From Kappaphycus alvarezii (lineage: Eukaryota; Rhodophyta; Florideophyceae; Gigartinales; Solieriaceae), in NCBI GenBank assembly GCA_002205965.3, contig NADL03000464.1:1984001-2048000 (forward strand): 64,000 bases of DNA, in the 5' to 3' direction. A program made the position numbers and the translations under genes. Below the pieces are notes generated by a model, which ran no database searches, had not been told where the DNA came from, and saw only the letters and a list, made by a program, of their open reading frames with translations. Below, piece by piece: positions 10,281-23,800 of the stretch (position 1 is its first letter; each line of letters starts with the position of its first letter).

Positions 10281-12921
10281 ATGCTTGCGCGGCGCGCCGT
10301 GGGCGTCGCTGCGTTGATAGGACTATGGATAATTGACAGTGTTGTCTGTGGAGAGGTGTTTGATCATCAAGCCCATGCTGTGCCGGGGAGGCCGCAAACG
10401 GTGTATGAGAATCCGCCCGGGTCTGGGTATGCGTTGGTGCGGTTGGACGGGAGCTTGTCTCATTCGCATTATTTTGCAGAGGGGCCGCCAGTAGTTAGTG
10501 GCAGAATTGTTAGTTTTCTATGGAGGGAGCTGGACTCTGGACGCGTGTTGGGAAGAAAGGAGAAGATCGCGGTGAAGATTCGTGTGGGCGTCACTATGGT
10601 GGAATTGGTGGTGAAGGACCAGAAGGGGGACCGCAGTTCCGCACTCACGACTGTGACAGTGATAGCCTCGGATCGGGTGCTCAAGGGCGCAATCATGTAC
10701 TTTTACGATGTACCCACGACGCGTCAGTACGCGACGAGTCGTCCACGACCATTCTTCTCGCAGTGGAAAAGCAACGTCGCAATATGGAATAAGAATGGCT
10801 TGCCGGCAGAGTTCCGCGGCGTAACGAACGGAGCGATCCGAACCATGACTCGATTCTATCCCCGAAGGACGGGTCATTACAAGTTTGTGATTCGGTACAT
10901 GGGTGGTGATATCAGGTGCTGGGTTGACGGCAAGCTCATTGCACAGGGCAGGACAACCCGTGAGGGCCAGCAAAAGGACCTTGTATTTCGACATGGCACG
11001 ACCGACGGCAAACTGCTCACATTCGAAATTCTCCTTGTGCGCAAGTTCTTCCCGATCCGCCTCGTGCATTACAACAGCGCGGTGCGCACCGGGACGCTCC
11101 CCAGCACACCGCTGGACGTCACCAACACGCTGCGCCTCAGCTTCAAACCGCGTAACGTGGTACCCATTGCTCTGTACAGCAGCCATGCGCGTAGTCCTAT
11201 CGAGGGCGGGCAACGTTTCTCGATCCGAGCATCTGGCCTCGATGGCGCCGGTGACCTTGGGGTGATTTTCTCGTGTGGTGGGATCTCCAAGCCCATGACT
11301 GTGCAACGCGTGGATGCCGCAGCGCGTGCGATTTACGGCCTCATTCCATCGTTCCCTAGGGCTTGCACGGGCGGTGTGCGGGTTAAAACTCAGAGAAAGG
11401 GAGACTCCAACTCGCTGCCATTCGAGTTTCTAGCAAACGGGTTTCGGGCATTCCGTGGGGCAGGGAAAGCGGGCGGTGAGCCATTGGCAACTATCAAGTT
11501 TGAAAAGACGGCATTGATGGGACGAAATGGCAAGCCGTTCAAGGTGCCGGCAGGAACCAGTATTGCGTACGGTCCGGATGGAAGATATTACGTCGGGACG
11601 CTGACCGGGGTAGTGTACGTGTTGCGGGTGGACGATCGGACGCTGAAAATGCAGGGATGGTGCAAATCGCCGCGTGTGGCGGAGCGTGGTGCAATTCTAG
11701 GACTGGCTTTCAATCCGTTGGAAAGTTACGCGAAGAATAGCGCACGGTTGTACATGTCTGTTTCGGTGCTGTATCATCAAACCAAGGATACCGGGTACCG
11801 GTGGTGGAACGGTCGCATCCTGGCGTGGAGGTCCGTGGATGACGCGAGATGCATGGTGTTTGACCGAGAGGTCATCTCCGGTTTGCCGGTATCAGACCGT
11901 GATCATGGGGTCAACGCAATCACATTTGATTACAGCGGACGTTTGTACATCTCAGTCGGGAGTATGACAAATGGCGGAGTACGGTCTGACAAGTTTGGAG
12001 ATCTACCGGAAGGTCAGTTGTCGGCGGCGGTGCTGGTGGCGAATCTCGGAATGGGTGGGTTTAACGGGGCGATCCGGTATAACTCGGACATGATAGGCAC
12101 TGCGAAGAAAACCGCTGGGAATGTAGAGCTGTATGCGACAGGGATCCGCAACTCATACGGGCTGACGTTCCACTCTACTCACGGGCTGTACGCGACGGAC
12201 AATGGGATGAATCAAGGATTTGGGGACACGTCGACATCATGCAGTACATCCACCGAGACACGGCAAACACAACCAGACAAGTTGATCCGGGTGAAACGCG
12301 GAAAATGGTACGGGTTCCCTAACCGTAACCGTAAAGAATGTAAATTCGAAGACGGGAGAGGTGCAATGACGGAGCTTGAATCGTCGACTACAGGGGTGGC
12401 GGAATACTGCGCAAACACGTTTGGTGGCCGGTTGAGGGGCCAGTTGATTCTGAGTAAATTCGCGGTGAGAGGTAGCGGAGTGACGACTAGTGTGGAATTG
12501 TCGGGGGATGGAGAACGAGTGGCGAGAGGGCCTAGTAAGGTCGGGGAAGTTAGTGGATTGGCGGTGGTGATTGGACCGAGGGGAGAAGTGGTTATGCCAC
12601 AGGTGCAACAGGATGTTGTACGGGTGTTGAGACCGGTGGATGAGAGTCGAGGGGATGGGAGTGTGAGAGTTGTGAGTGTGAGACCGACGGGTGGGAGGAG
12701 ACGAGGAGGGAATTTGTTGAGTATTTTTCGGGTATGGGTTTGGGGCGAGGGGTGGTGGTGTGGAGGTTGGAGGGAGGAAGTGTGAGATTGAGGAATGGAG
12801 GTTTGATAGGATTAGGTGTAAGGTGCCTGCGGGAGCGAGGAGGGGACATGTGGGAGTGGTTGTTAGGGCGCAGGGTGGGGGTGAAAGCTTTGAGTATCAG
12901 GATGAGTACTTTTATGCGTAG
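10281..12921 (+). CDS. Secreted PKD-PA14-IPT-GSDH propeller protein (apparent frameshift near 12724)
   Basis: The continuous frame runs 10281-12785 (834 residues). A signal peptide is clear (residues 1-23, ending VVC). A PKD-like beta domain follows (about 30-130), then a PA14-like carbohydrate-binding domain (about 135-265; DGKLIAQG, GHYKFVIRYMGGD), an IPT/TIG domain (about 290-385) and a glucose/sorbosone-dehydrogenase type beta-propeller (about 405-780; GTLTGVVYVLRV, DHGVNAITFDYSGRLYISVG, YATGIRNSYGLTF). The last 20 residues of this frame are Trp/Gly junk. Removing one T from the T5 run at 12724-12728 opens a frame to the TAG at 12919-12921 that reads as a second IPT domain (GYGFG, VEVGGRKCEIE, IRCKVPAGA, then YQDEYFYA). 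The true product therefore probably ends at 12921 with about 879 residues. It is likely exported to the cell wall or matrix to bind sugars; enzymatic activity is unproven. Confidence 0.85.
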
Positions 12922-15420
12922 GAGTGGGGTGGTTGGGGAGAAGGTAGTGTGGTGGGGGGGAGGGGTGGACTTTGTGGTGGTTTGTAGTTTCATTTAGTCT
13001 TTTTGAGGTAGATGGGCTTCTTTGTTTATGTGAAGGGATGGTGAGGTGGTTGTGGGGGTTGTGGGGAGGTTGTGTACGGAGTGGGTGAACGATTGTCGGT
13101 GGTTTGGCTAAGGATAAGGAAGATGTGATTGGAAAGGAATGGCGGGCATTGCATTGATACAATACTGTATGTGCGAGCGTTATCCTCTTCTTCAGGCCCC
13201 CCAGGGTCATGAAATGGTGACGCCGCAGGTCTCCTGTCCCGAACAAGATGGTCAATCGCATCCCAACTTGGCCACGCCGCTTCCCTTCTTTAATTCCGCT
13301 CGGACATGATCAAGCCCCATCCAGACACTATTTTGTACATACTGAACTGTGCAGTGCACTGTACGCAGCGTTGCTCTAAGCCGCTGTGCTCTGGCTGGTC
13401 ACCCAAACTGCGGACTTGAACATCCATGCATCGAAGTCAACTAGACTTGCAACCACTTTCTATATATATCTACCGTCTTCCTGTCGTCCCTCGGATCCCA
13501 CCATTAAAAATACAAAGCCAATGTGCTATATTTACGATTGCAATGAGGATGAGATGAAGGCAAGCCAAATGAGTTGATGATTAATCGCAACCGCTGACTA
13601 TGAGGGGCACACCAAACTATCTCGACTACCACGGCAGGGTACGCCTACTGATTCATGGAGCAATCGGACTGAGTATGGATCTGTTTTGCGCCACGTATGT
13701 CACCGACATCAGACTCGTAGCCAACATGGCTGGATGTAACTCTACAGCCACGCGTGTGTTGTTTTTGATCAAAGCAGGACAAATTCCAACATTGTCCCTT
13801 TGTAAGCCTTGAGACGCTAGACTAGGTGGTTTCATTGGAAAGAACCAAAAGGCACCGCAAGCATCCCGGGTTCAGATATATTGAGGATTCTACCCCAAGA
13901 TTTTCTAGGACAATTTTCCCCTTGGAGAAAGGTGCCAGGAGCATCTTTAGATTACTTTAGTGACTGACAGGGATCACTAATCATCAAAGAAATAGAGAGT
14001 AAAAAAGGAAAGAAGCCAAGTTTCTCATGGTTGCGTCGCCTCAAGTTCCTCGCTCTCCTTCCGTTGAAATCCGTGCTGACGTCCATTTTTACCAATTTCC
14101 ACCTGTTGCATGTGGATCAACGTGGCTGGCATAACAAAAAGTAGAGGTTGGTCGTGGCGATGAAATGAAGCGGAGCTTGAATCCTGTGACGGGCCGATGA
14201 CTCATGGCAGGACAATAAGCAGGGGAGACGAAGGTGCGCTCACTTGCTAGACCGCTCTGCACTGAGGATCCATGAAGCTCTGACGGCGGCCAGATTGTAC
14301 AGGAGAGCAATGTCCCTATCGCCGCCTTCGCTGTTGTTATGGGGGGGGAGGGACGACGGGGCGTATGGTGGAGGAAGGCGACGGATGTTGGCGCAGGCCA
14401 TCTTTCGGAGGAGGATCGGGAGTACGTCCTGGTCGCAAACGATCTGGACTATGCTAGTGTGTGGGCCCCCCTAACCTGTCGCCTTCCTTCACCATACGAC
14501 CCGGAATGTCCTACAGGGCAACTAATCATTCGGCACCCAGGAAGAATCAGGGAGAGCCACTAAAAGCTTTAATGTCTTCCCGCATTAGACTTGGGTGGAT
14601 TGTATGAAAAATCCGTATTGAGTTTACCAAACGTAGCGGTTTCAGACTCAGAAATTTTGATTTGCCCTGTACGTTACAGAACAACCAGGGCTGTTTCCCC
14701 GCCTCTTGCGGCCTTCATTCCTCTCATCACCCCATCCCTGTCTTTCGATCCCTTGCCGTACATGTTTTTCCGATCCATCTTAAACACAACGCTACTACAA
14801 ATTGTTCAACTTGTGGATTGACGTAATTGATCATCACTAGTCACCCTCAGTTAAAGCTCCTGTCCATCGTTTCACAATCAATCCTCACCACAGCAAGCTA
14901 CCATCAGGTCTGCGTGTAGTGCATATTCGTACAAGTACCCAGTTCTTTTCCTTCCCCCCATCGCTCACTGTAGTTCCGTTCCCAAGCAAATCCGAACATG
15001 AAGCATAGTGGAAGTTGACTCAAGTTCCCATCAAGTCGTACCAATCGTCCCGCCCTCCCAAACTGCCGCCCTGTGTGCAGTTTGGGCAAACTAAATTACG
15101 ACAGCGCCGTCAGTCCCAGGTCAATACATACCGCATATTCATTGAAGTACCTTTTTCCCCGCTTCCCCACCTGGAGCTAACTGGATCTCTATAGCGCAGA
15201 CATTACAATGTCAGCGCCGCAACCAACTGGTCGGCACTGACTACTACGCACTACTGCTCGATATTCGGTATGCAGTACTCGCACAAATCAGCTCTATCCA
15301 GGAGGAGTAGGGACGGTTGTACTGAGGGGGGACCAATCGTCCGCACTGCCCACAAGCACAAGGACACCTCAGCGACAATTACTTACAGGGGATGAAACCG
15401 GGATCTTAATAAAACAGGAT
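12922..15420. other. Intergenic region, no gene recognised
   Basis: Only short frames without domains. CTGTAC-type words occur at about 13158 and 13355-13370. Several hundred bases past the PA14/GSDH gene are G-rich on the plus strand. The stretch from about 15.0 kb probably belongs to the decayed hAT element that follows, but its left end could not be fixed. Confidence 0.5.
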
Positions 15421-17850
15421 ATGCCGCTTCGTCATGGATGGGGAATCAAAATACTGATGAGCGAATTGCAGGAGTTTTTCCCTCCGAATACCAAGGCGGA
15501 GCAGCTCCAACTATGCTCCCTATACTCAGTACAGCGCTGCCAGTTCCGGTTTCTATCTACCCAATGCCGCAGAGAACACCATTTGTTAACACTGCTCCCC
15601 CGGTCCAAGGTGGCTCGTCCTCCGCATCACATGCTAAACTCCCAGTAGCATTTGGACCTTTTCAAATACTGAGATCATCATCTTCTGCAGTCGTGAGGAC
15701 GGAGAGTAAAGTGCAACCAGACATTCCCGAAAGAAAAATGTCAGGGCCATCAGAACTGAGAGGAACTCCGTATTTTCTAGCAATATCGGAAGCGCTTGAA
15801 ATGATACCCAGCTGATGGCTTCAGTCAGACACCGAGACCGCTGCCTCTGATAAACAGCCTGTGCCAAAAAGAAGAACATATATTGGGATCAAGATGCGAG
15901 GAGAGGCATAGAAATACTCTAAACATGTCGCTCACTTGGATCAAATCCGCAGAGAGTGCGTATACTGCGGAAAGAATTTCAACGTGAAATACTCTATGTT
16001 TCTGCAGTAATTATTGGCCCTTAAACCAAGGGCCTCTCGCTCAATCCCACAAATTGAAACAGGCCAATTTTTGCGGGCCTCCGGAGCCGCCAGAACAATG
16101 AAGCATAGGAGTGAAAGGAACAGCTCGCTACCTGGCCGCAGAGACAGTTCCGGTGGTCAGACGATAAACAAGATGGAGGATAGGCCTGCAGGGGGACCTT
16201 CTATCTCAACTCATTCCTCTTCTATCTCTGGGCTAACGCAATTGCCAAAGAGGCGGAGAACACAAACAGAATCCCCAACCTTCCTAGGCAGCTCTTGGTA
16301 TGGACGGAGGAGCGAATAAACGCCCTTGTGAAATCCATCCTAGATGTTATTGTACTTCGTGCTAGGCTTTTCCAAGTGTTCGAAAAGCTGAAGGGAAGCT
16401 GTGTAAGCCCTGAAAGAAAAGTACTTGAGACGTGCTGCCCAGGGGTTGAGGAGCATTTACCAAGCTCTAAAGCACTGCCAACCCAACGTCTCATTGAGTT
16501 TATGAAGGTATGCGGGAGGATGTTAAAATTGTACCGTTACATGAGCATAATTGATGTTACTTTAAACCAGTTTGGGATCAAGGATTGTGTGTGTGCTATC
16601 ACTTGCGACAGTAAACAGGCCTGCATAAATGCCAAAAAGTTCATTATGAGGCATCACGGCACCTTCAACGTGAATATCCAAAGCCAAGTGGCTGATTTGC
16701 TTAGAGTCAATTTAAGACTTGGAATTTGTCGGGGAGGTGATTGACAGAGTTAGCTGCAATTCAACCCTGGTACACAGCCAAAGGAAGCTGAATAACCGCG
16801 TCGGCGACTACATTGCGGAATACAACGATTTGGTCTGTGGAGGACTAAAAAGGAAAGAAACTGAATTCGAAATGAATGAAGATGATCCGGAGGGGGCAAA
16901 AATATTGGAGAGAACCTAAAGAAAATTTGAGCAATGGATAGGTTTGCAGTCATGCCTGAACGTATGTCGGAAACCCGTTTTCAACCTCAGAGCGTGTGCT
17001 AAATTCCTTTTTTCAAGCCCAACCCGCTTTGATCAGTTACCTAAGTTCTCTTACGGAAGAAAATGGATTTAGAGCGGAATTTGTTTGTTGTTACATCCCG
17101 ACAGAGAAATTGTCGCCAGGGGAGCTTTGTACATCCAATTTGGTCTAAGCAATTTCTACGAGAAGTGGCCGAGGCTCACTCCATCCTGCGCATTCTACGC
17201 AGGCATCTGCTTCTATTCGATTCTGACAACGCCCACATTGAACAAGTGCTTCCGAAGACGGTATAGCTGGAGAAGGAAATTTTGTTTCTGAAAATATACG
17301 AATGGAAGAAAATACAAGAGAAAGAGGTGTTTTGAAAAACGTGCGATGGTCCGTTTGATGAATCTGTGGAAGAACTGCTACTGCAGAACATAAATTGCGA
17401 ACCTCACGTCCTGGACCGAAACGCATATGTGTACACTCTGCTGCGTCCATTCTGGAAGGAAAAATTGCATAACCATATGAGACAGTACTGTCAGTCGAAA
17501 TTTGAAACTTCTCGGATGATAATATTCAAGAAAGAGCAGCTCATGCAATCTAACGACTACAAGCAGCTTTTCTAGAGCTCCCTGAGGACAGGTGTTCGTG
17601 CGAAATCCTTGCAAGTGTATTCAGGAAAACATCTCCACTCTTGATCGAACTGCCCATCCAAAGACCCTGAGCTCAAATAGTATGCGGTGAGAAAATGTTT
17701 GAGCTCTCCATTCTCTTGTGCAGTAAAGATGGGCTTCAGCGTGATGAAGGGGAACCATACCAAATTGAATGATAGACTCGAAAATGAGAAAGTAGCAAAA
17801 CTAATGTTCTGCTACTGAAATTTGCGCATTCAAATGCTGTTGTCGCCCTG
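15420..17850 (+). pseudogene. hAT-superfamily transposase pseudogene (BED finger, DUF659-like, hAT C-terminal)
   Basis: The coding sequence is broken into at least six frames on the plus strand. In order: a Ser/Pro-rich N-terminal part (15438-15815); a BED-type zinc-finger remnant with CVYCGKNF at about 15957-15985, its histidines lost; a central part (16295-16744) with CAITCDSKQACINAKKFI and NIQSQVADLLR, matching the hAT block in which a ...DN.AN...A..i is followed by C.AH..dLl; a fragment at 17063-17266 with HLLLFDSDNAHIEQVL, like the conserved ..l.lvDsd.p.......; and a last fragment at about 17660-17830 with SCAVKMGFSVMK and NEKVAKLMFCY, the hAT dimerisation region (S...vER.FS......k.RNRL..e.v.kL.f.yw). 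Frameshifts and stop codons rule out a working enzyme. No terminal inverted repeats or 8-bp duplication were identified by eye. Confidence 0.75.
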
Positions 17851-20800
17851 GATCTCATGTCACTATGGTAAGAACACATAGAAACAGTTCAGGAACACCA
17901 TCCGAAAGTTATTGAGAGCCTAAGCGGAAGCTATTTTCCAGCCTTCCTCTTACTCCAGGGGGGCTAAGTGTGGCAGAGTCCGAGAATAGTACTAGAGAAA
18001 GCTTCGATTTTGAATGGTTCCTTGATATTTCCGATGACCATAACCCTTTTTTTAGACAAACATGAGACACCCAAGTTTGCTGATAGATGGTATTTAGTCA
18101 TGATAAATTGCTATTAGAAAAAAGCTCAGTAGTGAAAAAGAAACTCCGTCAAAGTAAGTACTATACTAAGTCCTATTTAAATGGTATCCGACAGGTTATT
18201 GCATTTGAGGGAGAAAGTATTCCTGGGAGGGTAATTAATTTAAGCGAAAATGGATAGTAGCATCCCTTCTTGCATACCCGTATTATTAAAATGTGCGATG
18301 GCCGCGTTCCGGAAATTTGAGGCTTAAGGACATCTGTGCAGTAGTGAGCCATTTTCAATTGATGGAGATAAAATGAATTGTCTAATTTTCCCCTTGTTGC
18401 GTTTTTCTGCCTGAAATGAGACAACCGAACTTACCTAAGTGCTTCTGATCAATGCTGCGGTGAAGCATCTGTAGAGAGGCAGAGTCATTTTGGGTTTTAG
18501 CTCTCGCAAGAGTGACTTTCTTTTTTATTTCCTGAATGATTGATAAAAGGATAGTATGATTATCTTCCCCCACATGCCGAAAGAGAATAATTAGACGGTA
18601 CTTCTTCCGAGTCTTATTCAGTGTTTAGTTCTACTCGAGCACCTTTTGGAGCGGATTAATGAATTGTAAAAAACAAGTACTGTGACGAATATAAAAAATG
18701 AATTTGTTAAAAGCTTTCAGAACCAATCAATAGCGACGAATTACCAACATGGTCACCCTCTCCTGGACGCTTTCATCAGCCAATGAGACCATACACTAAT
18801 TTGATTCAAATTTAGTCCGGCTGGCTGCATATCAAGCTCAACTTTCGTTTCAGAATGGAAGAGCAGGATAAGCACAACTGGAGCCATCATTTTCATATTG
18901 ACCTCGACAAAATATAGCTCGCATGATTACAAGAATAGGTGATGGTGATCAAGATTCCAATAAATGAAAGCTGCTCTGTGTTCAAGAAATGGGTACAGAA
19001 TACAGCGTTAAGTTCTCGTAGGAAATACTGACCTTAAGAAATAGTTTCTAGTACTTACCTTCAAATTTGGGTAATTGGAGGTTATTCTAGCCACCGGAAA
19101 GGGTCCAAAACATGAAAAAAGACTTAAAAAAGGGAGAAAGTACATTTTCACACTTAGAAGAAAAGGACGATTTTTTATTGTTTATGGTTTTCTCAGAATA
19201 AAATCGCAAACGAATACACCACTGCTTCGAATTACCATTTTACTCAAGAATTCTGTTTGACTACTTTTCATTCGAAACCTGAGCGTTATAAGATTCAGTT
19301 GCGAAACAAAATTTTATATATTTAACGCCTCTCTACTATCCTTAGTTTGATCTAATCAGGAATTGTCATTCAGATTTTGATGATGAAAGTGCAATACTGG
19401 AATGACGTAAATATTTTTGCTTCGAACTCGGAAACTAAGCTTGTAGATGATCCGAGATCTACACATAAATAAGTATCAACTGACTAAATCTTATCTGGAC
19501 TTCGAATTGCGTCTTAACACGTGTTAAATACGCGTTGCGATTTTGGAAAGCGTATCATTCTACTGTATTAACCGGTAATCTCTTTCATACAAGTATATTT
19601 ATATACAGACCTCCTGTATAGTACATTCTACAAATTTACATTTCAATAAGCGTCATTCAAAAATGATTTGGACGAAAATATTATTCTTTGTCGTAACATT
19701 GCACATTTTTCCTCTGCTACCCACTACATTGCCTAGGACGAATCCTATCTCCACCTTCCACTCCCTAGTTTGTATTTCAATCTGGTACTGAAATTTTATG
19801 CATTATACTCATCGTGTGATCCGTCAAGGTCCGCCACGCTTGCTCTGCGCCTTTATATCAACAGAGCCTATGGTAATTAGAAAGCTACCTCTGACTGTCT
19901 GAATGTCGCCAGGATCATTGTACTACGCTCTTCGGTACGTCCTTCCTTTTTCTCATATTTGGTACTGTCCGTAGAAAAGAGGGTGCTTTCTGTTCACCTT
20001 TTCTTTTGAAAATTTTCTCCACATGGATTCCCAAGTATTCCGCACGGCTGTTCGCTTCTTTTCTCGTATGGTTTTTAGTGAAATAATGTGATACATCTTT
20101 CAAGCCTCCTCTCTTAGTATTCTTGAATGATTCCCTGATACTCTATTTGTATCTAATTTTCAGGAATTTGCAAAATTTTGCAAATATTGGCTGTCATTCA
20201 GGAATAATTTTTTCGCTGTCCAATTGCACACTGATTAGGTCTCCCCTCCTACGCTCCCCTTGTTCAAGGGAAATCTGCACATTGTTTTCCTAAGAGTCAC
20301 GTATTTGGCACTGCTCATCACTTCCCTAGGTCTTTATAGCGGTTATTTGGAGAAAAATGTGTCACCTCTTATACCTAAAGAGAAAATTTATGCAAAAAAT
20401 CATTTGTAATGAGCCACTATATATATTTGAGCAGTAATTAAAAGTTTTATATGCAATTACTTCCTCAAAGGGTCAACCTTTATTCCCTTTGCAACTGTCA
20501 TCTAGAAAAGGCGAATCTCTTCTACATAAAGCTTTTTTTGCCGTCTCCTGCGGATCCGTGCCAATACACCCTCTACCGATATATTTCATTTTACAATAAT
20601 TAAACATGCTACAAGCTCTCCAGGTATTCTGGATAAGCCAGCTTTTTAATTACTACTCAAACCTTGTTATTTCCAATTTAGTGTGACAATAACCACTGAG
20701 TTCCATGCTTTTTCCATTTGTCAAAAATTCAGCTAACTTTACTCGACTCTCGATCTTTCTAGTTACATGAACTACCCTTCTATTGTCGGTGCTCGGTCTA

Positions 20801-23800
20801 GCCGGCTCATTTACAGTTGCAACGCTTCCGCCCCTACATCTTAACCAATCCTGCCGTCTTTGTTGCCTCCCCTTTTCATTCAATCTCCCGAAAATGTTTC
20901 TCTGTTCCTTGCTTTTCCGTCGGAAAGGGGCATTTTTAGCTTTTCTTGTCAGGGGTTTTTTGCATTTTTCTACGTTTCGCCTCTCATTGTTGTCATGACT
21001 GCCGCCCTTTCAAACAATCTCCCCTTAACTTCTCATCGCAAGTTTTTTCTCCTGTCCCGATTGTATTCGCGAATTAGTTATAGCTCAGATCTAGATCATT
21101 ATCGAATTACATCGTATCCTCACCTTAGGTCTCCGCTTGAGCTCTTTATTCTCACTTTCTTTTCTCCTCTTCTTCTGCAGTTCCTACTCTATTTTTATCT
21201 CTTTTAATTAACTTATTCCTCTGATCGTTTCCCATTTGGGCTCTTCGGCCCTTGGAGACTCATTGTCGGGAACTAAGTAAATTTTTATCTTATCCAGTGC
21301 TCAAAAAAGCAATGACCCCGCAGTTCCACCACTGCCAACTGATTGAAGAAGGCATAAACGACACTAAAAGCCTCATTGAATCCGGTTGAACTTACATTAT
21401 ATCGGTTTCACTGCCGCTTTTTATTTAAAATTCACCTAGTGCCCCACTGCTGCTCTGTTACCTACAGCCCAAGTCCTTTTCGGGTCCTACGCCCGTAATC
21501 ATGTGCAGAAAGAAATTTAAGTTCAATGGAGCAATGGAATCTAATTTATGGTAATTACTTGGCGCCAATAAAGGCCTTTGAAGCATCTGAAAAGACCCGA
21601 CCAACAGTACTTGGACTTTCCGTGATACTACTTATTCCGAAATCTTTTCCTGTCAACATTTATAGGGTATCATCCTATATCTCTTTGCTCCGAAAACTGC
21701 TAATATTTGAATCTATCGTTTGATTTCTCTATTCCCTGTCCTTCAGTTTTATCAAAATACTGCTCGCAGTAGCCTCTATACTGGGCATAAAGGAATAACG
21801 CCGGGGATGCCACATGTAGATATTTTTTGGTAGGTCGAAAGATTAAATACAACACGTCAATTCTAATTCATTCTACTGTAAACATAATTTAAATAATGAT
21901 AAGGCGCAAGAAATACAGACGCACCCGCTCTAAATTGTAGGCTATACACTCCTTGGTACTCACAAGAGACATCACAAGCGCGAGCAGTCTGCTCTGGAAA
22001 TTTTCTTAAATTGCTCTTCAGGCCATATAACAGCATGTGTGACTCACTACTTGGATCAGCCACTATAATTATCACTGCAACAATTATGAATATACATATC
22101 TGTACACGCTTTAAGCAGGACTTGGACAGCCAAAATGGGTCCATAGCAGAAAAAGCAATGAAATAACTACATATAAAGGATTTCAGGCTGTAACAGTTTC
22201 CGTAGACTGCAGTTCAGGGTCCTGCTACTCGACACAAAACTTACTTCTGTTTGAAAATAAACTACTAGACCTTATACTTTACCATACTACAGGCCACAGC
22301 TTGTTGTTATCAAGAGTAAAACATGAAAATATAAATATAAGGTATCGGATTGATGCGATGAAATTCAAAACTGATGAGCGTGATCAAAAATATAAGGGAT
22401 ATGAAAAGGGCAGTATAAGTCATGGTCTTACTTATTTTACAAGCCGTTTCTTTTGCAAAAGCCATAAAAAGTCATTTTCAGAAATTTTTTGAAAGAATTT
22501 CCTAAAAGTAGCTTTTCTCGAACTTTATTAATATAACAGTTAAAGCGGTGTACAGCTAATTGATAGACCCATTGGAGCCAAACAATAGTTCTTGAAACAT
22601 CATACTCCATTTTAATGACCCGCTCATTACACTCACTGATTACCGAATAAAGATGGAACAAAGCTATGAAGAACCACAAGGTAATATCATGCACTTCCTC
22701 CGATTCTTTTTGCTTCACTTGTTTTGAGATTTTTGTCGATACTTTCGATGTTTGTCGAAAATTTTTTCAATTCTCGAAATTCAAGGGTTTGTACGGTCTA
22801 TAAACACATCATTTATTTTCTGGTAGCTTCGTACGGTAAATATTTTCGGGACTGTGGGGAGTTTAAGCTTCCAATACGATTTAGTAGACTATACCCTTTT
22901 GTACATGATTCGGGACATATACACATGACGGCAGCTCAATTTTTGGATATATTAATTCAAACGTTAATTTTATGGATTCTGCATCGCTTGATGTGTTGCG
23001 GGTGCGCTATTGCGAACATTATGTCCACTATGGAAGGTATAAAAAATTTTACATAAAATGCTTTCAAAACGTTCTTTGGACCCGCCAAAAGTTTTTTTGT
23101 CCTAGATTCAATTCCCATTTACTGCTATCATATACATTAAAACTCCAAAAATATTACCCTGAAATATTTTTAGCCGAATGATCCGAATGATCCTGAGAAC
23201 GGTTCATTGCCGTAAGATTTTTGGAATTTTGAGTTGTTTGGAGGGTTCAGTCTTCCTGGGCAAGAAAATTAACAGTTCTGGTGGCACTTTGAAGCAAGTA
23301 AGGAGCTTACTTTGCTTTAATGGAGAAGGTTTTGCGATATTATTACGTATGTAGAGCAAATGTGATGAAATAATAAAGGCTGTACAGTACTTGTAGGCGT
23401 TACTACTCCGAGGCGCCGCACGCGATCGGTAGGAGAGTATCTATTCTGAAAAAGGAAAAAAGGGGTGTGAATAGTGTTTTATCCGTAGATCTCCTCAGCA
23501 GTAACAACAACTCCGGCCACGGCTAAGAATAAAGAAGTATAGCTGATATTTGGATGAAAGCGCGCGGCTTGTTAATCATTGAACAAGAAAATACTAGTGA
23601 CTACTTCATGTGTCTTGTCGGTGGCGGTAATTGTTGGAGTTTGCTTTTTTTATCTTTAGAGTACGAACATAGTAGCCACACGAATTATTAGTAGAATGTC
23701 GCCCTAGTGTTAGAACCGGTATAGTAAACGACCGTGAATTGGCGAGTAATAAGAGCAGTAATTGATATTGAAAGGTAGGTCCATATGATATGTAGCACAT

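Noticed and set aside
14244-14563. Overlapping frames that look protein-like in part
   Set aside because: Two frames of equal quality overlap and neither has a domain; probably transposon debris or chance.
20650-20990. Lys/Arg-rich minus-strand frame resembling a nucleic-acid-binding segment
   Set aside because: No zinc knuckle, polymerase or integrase motif could be found on either side.
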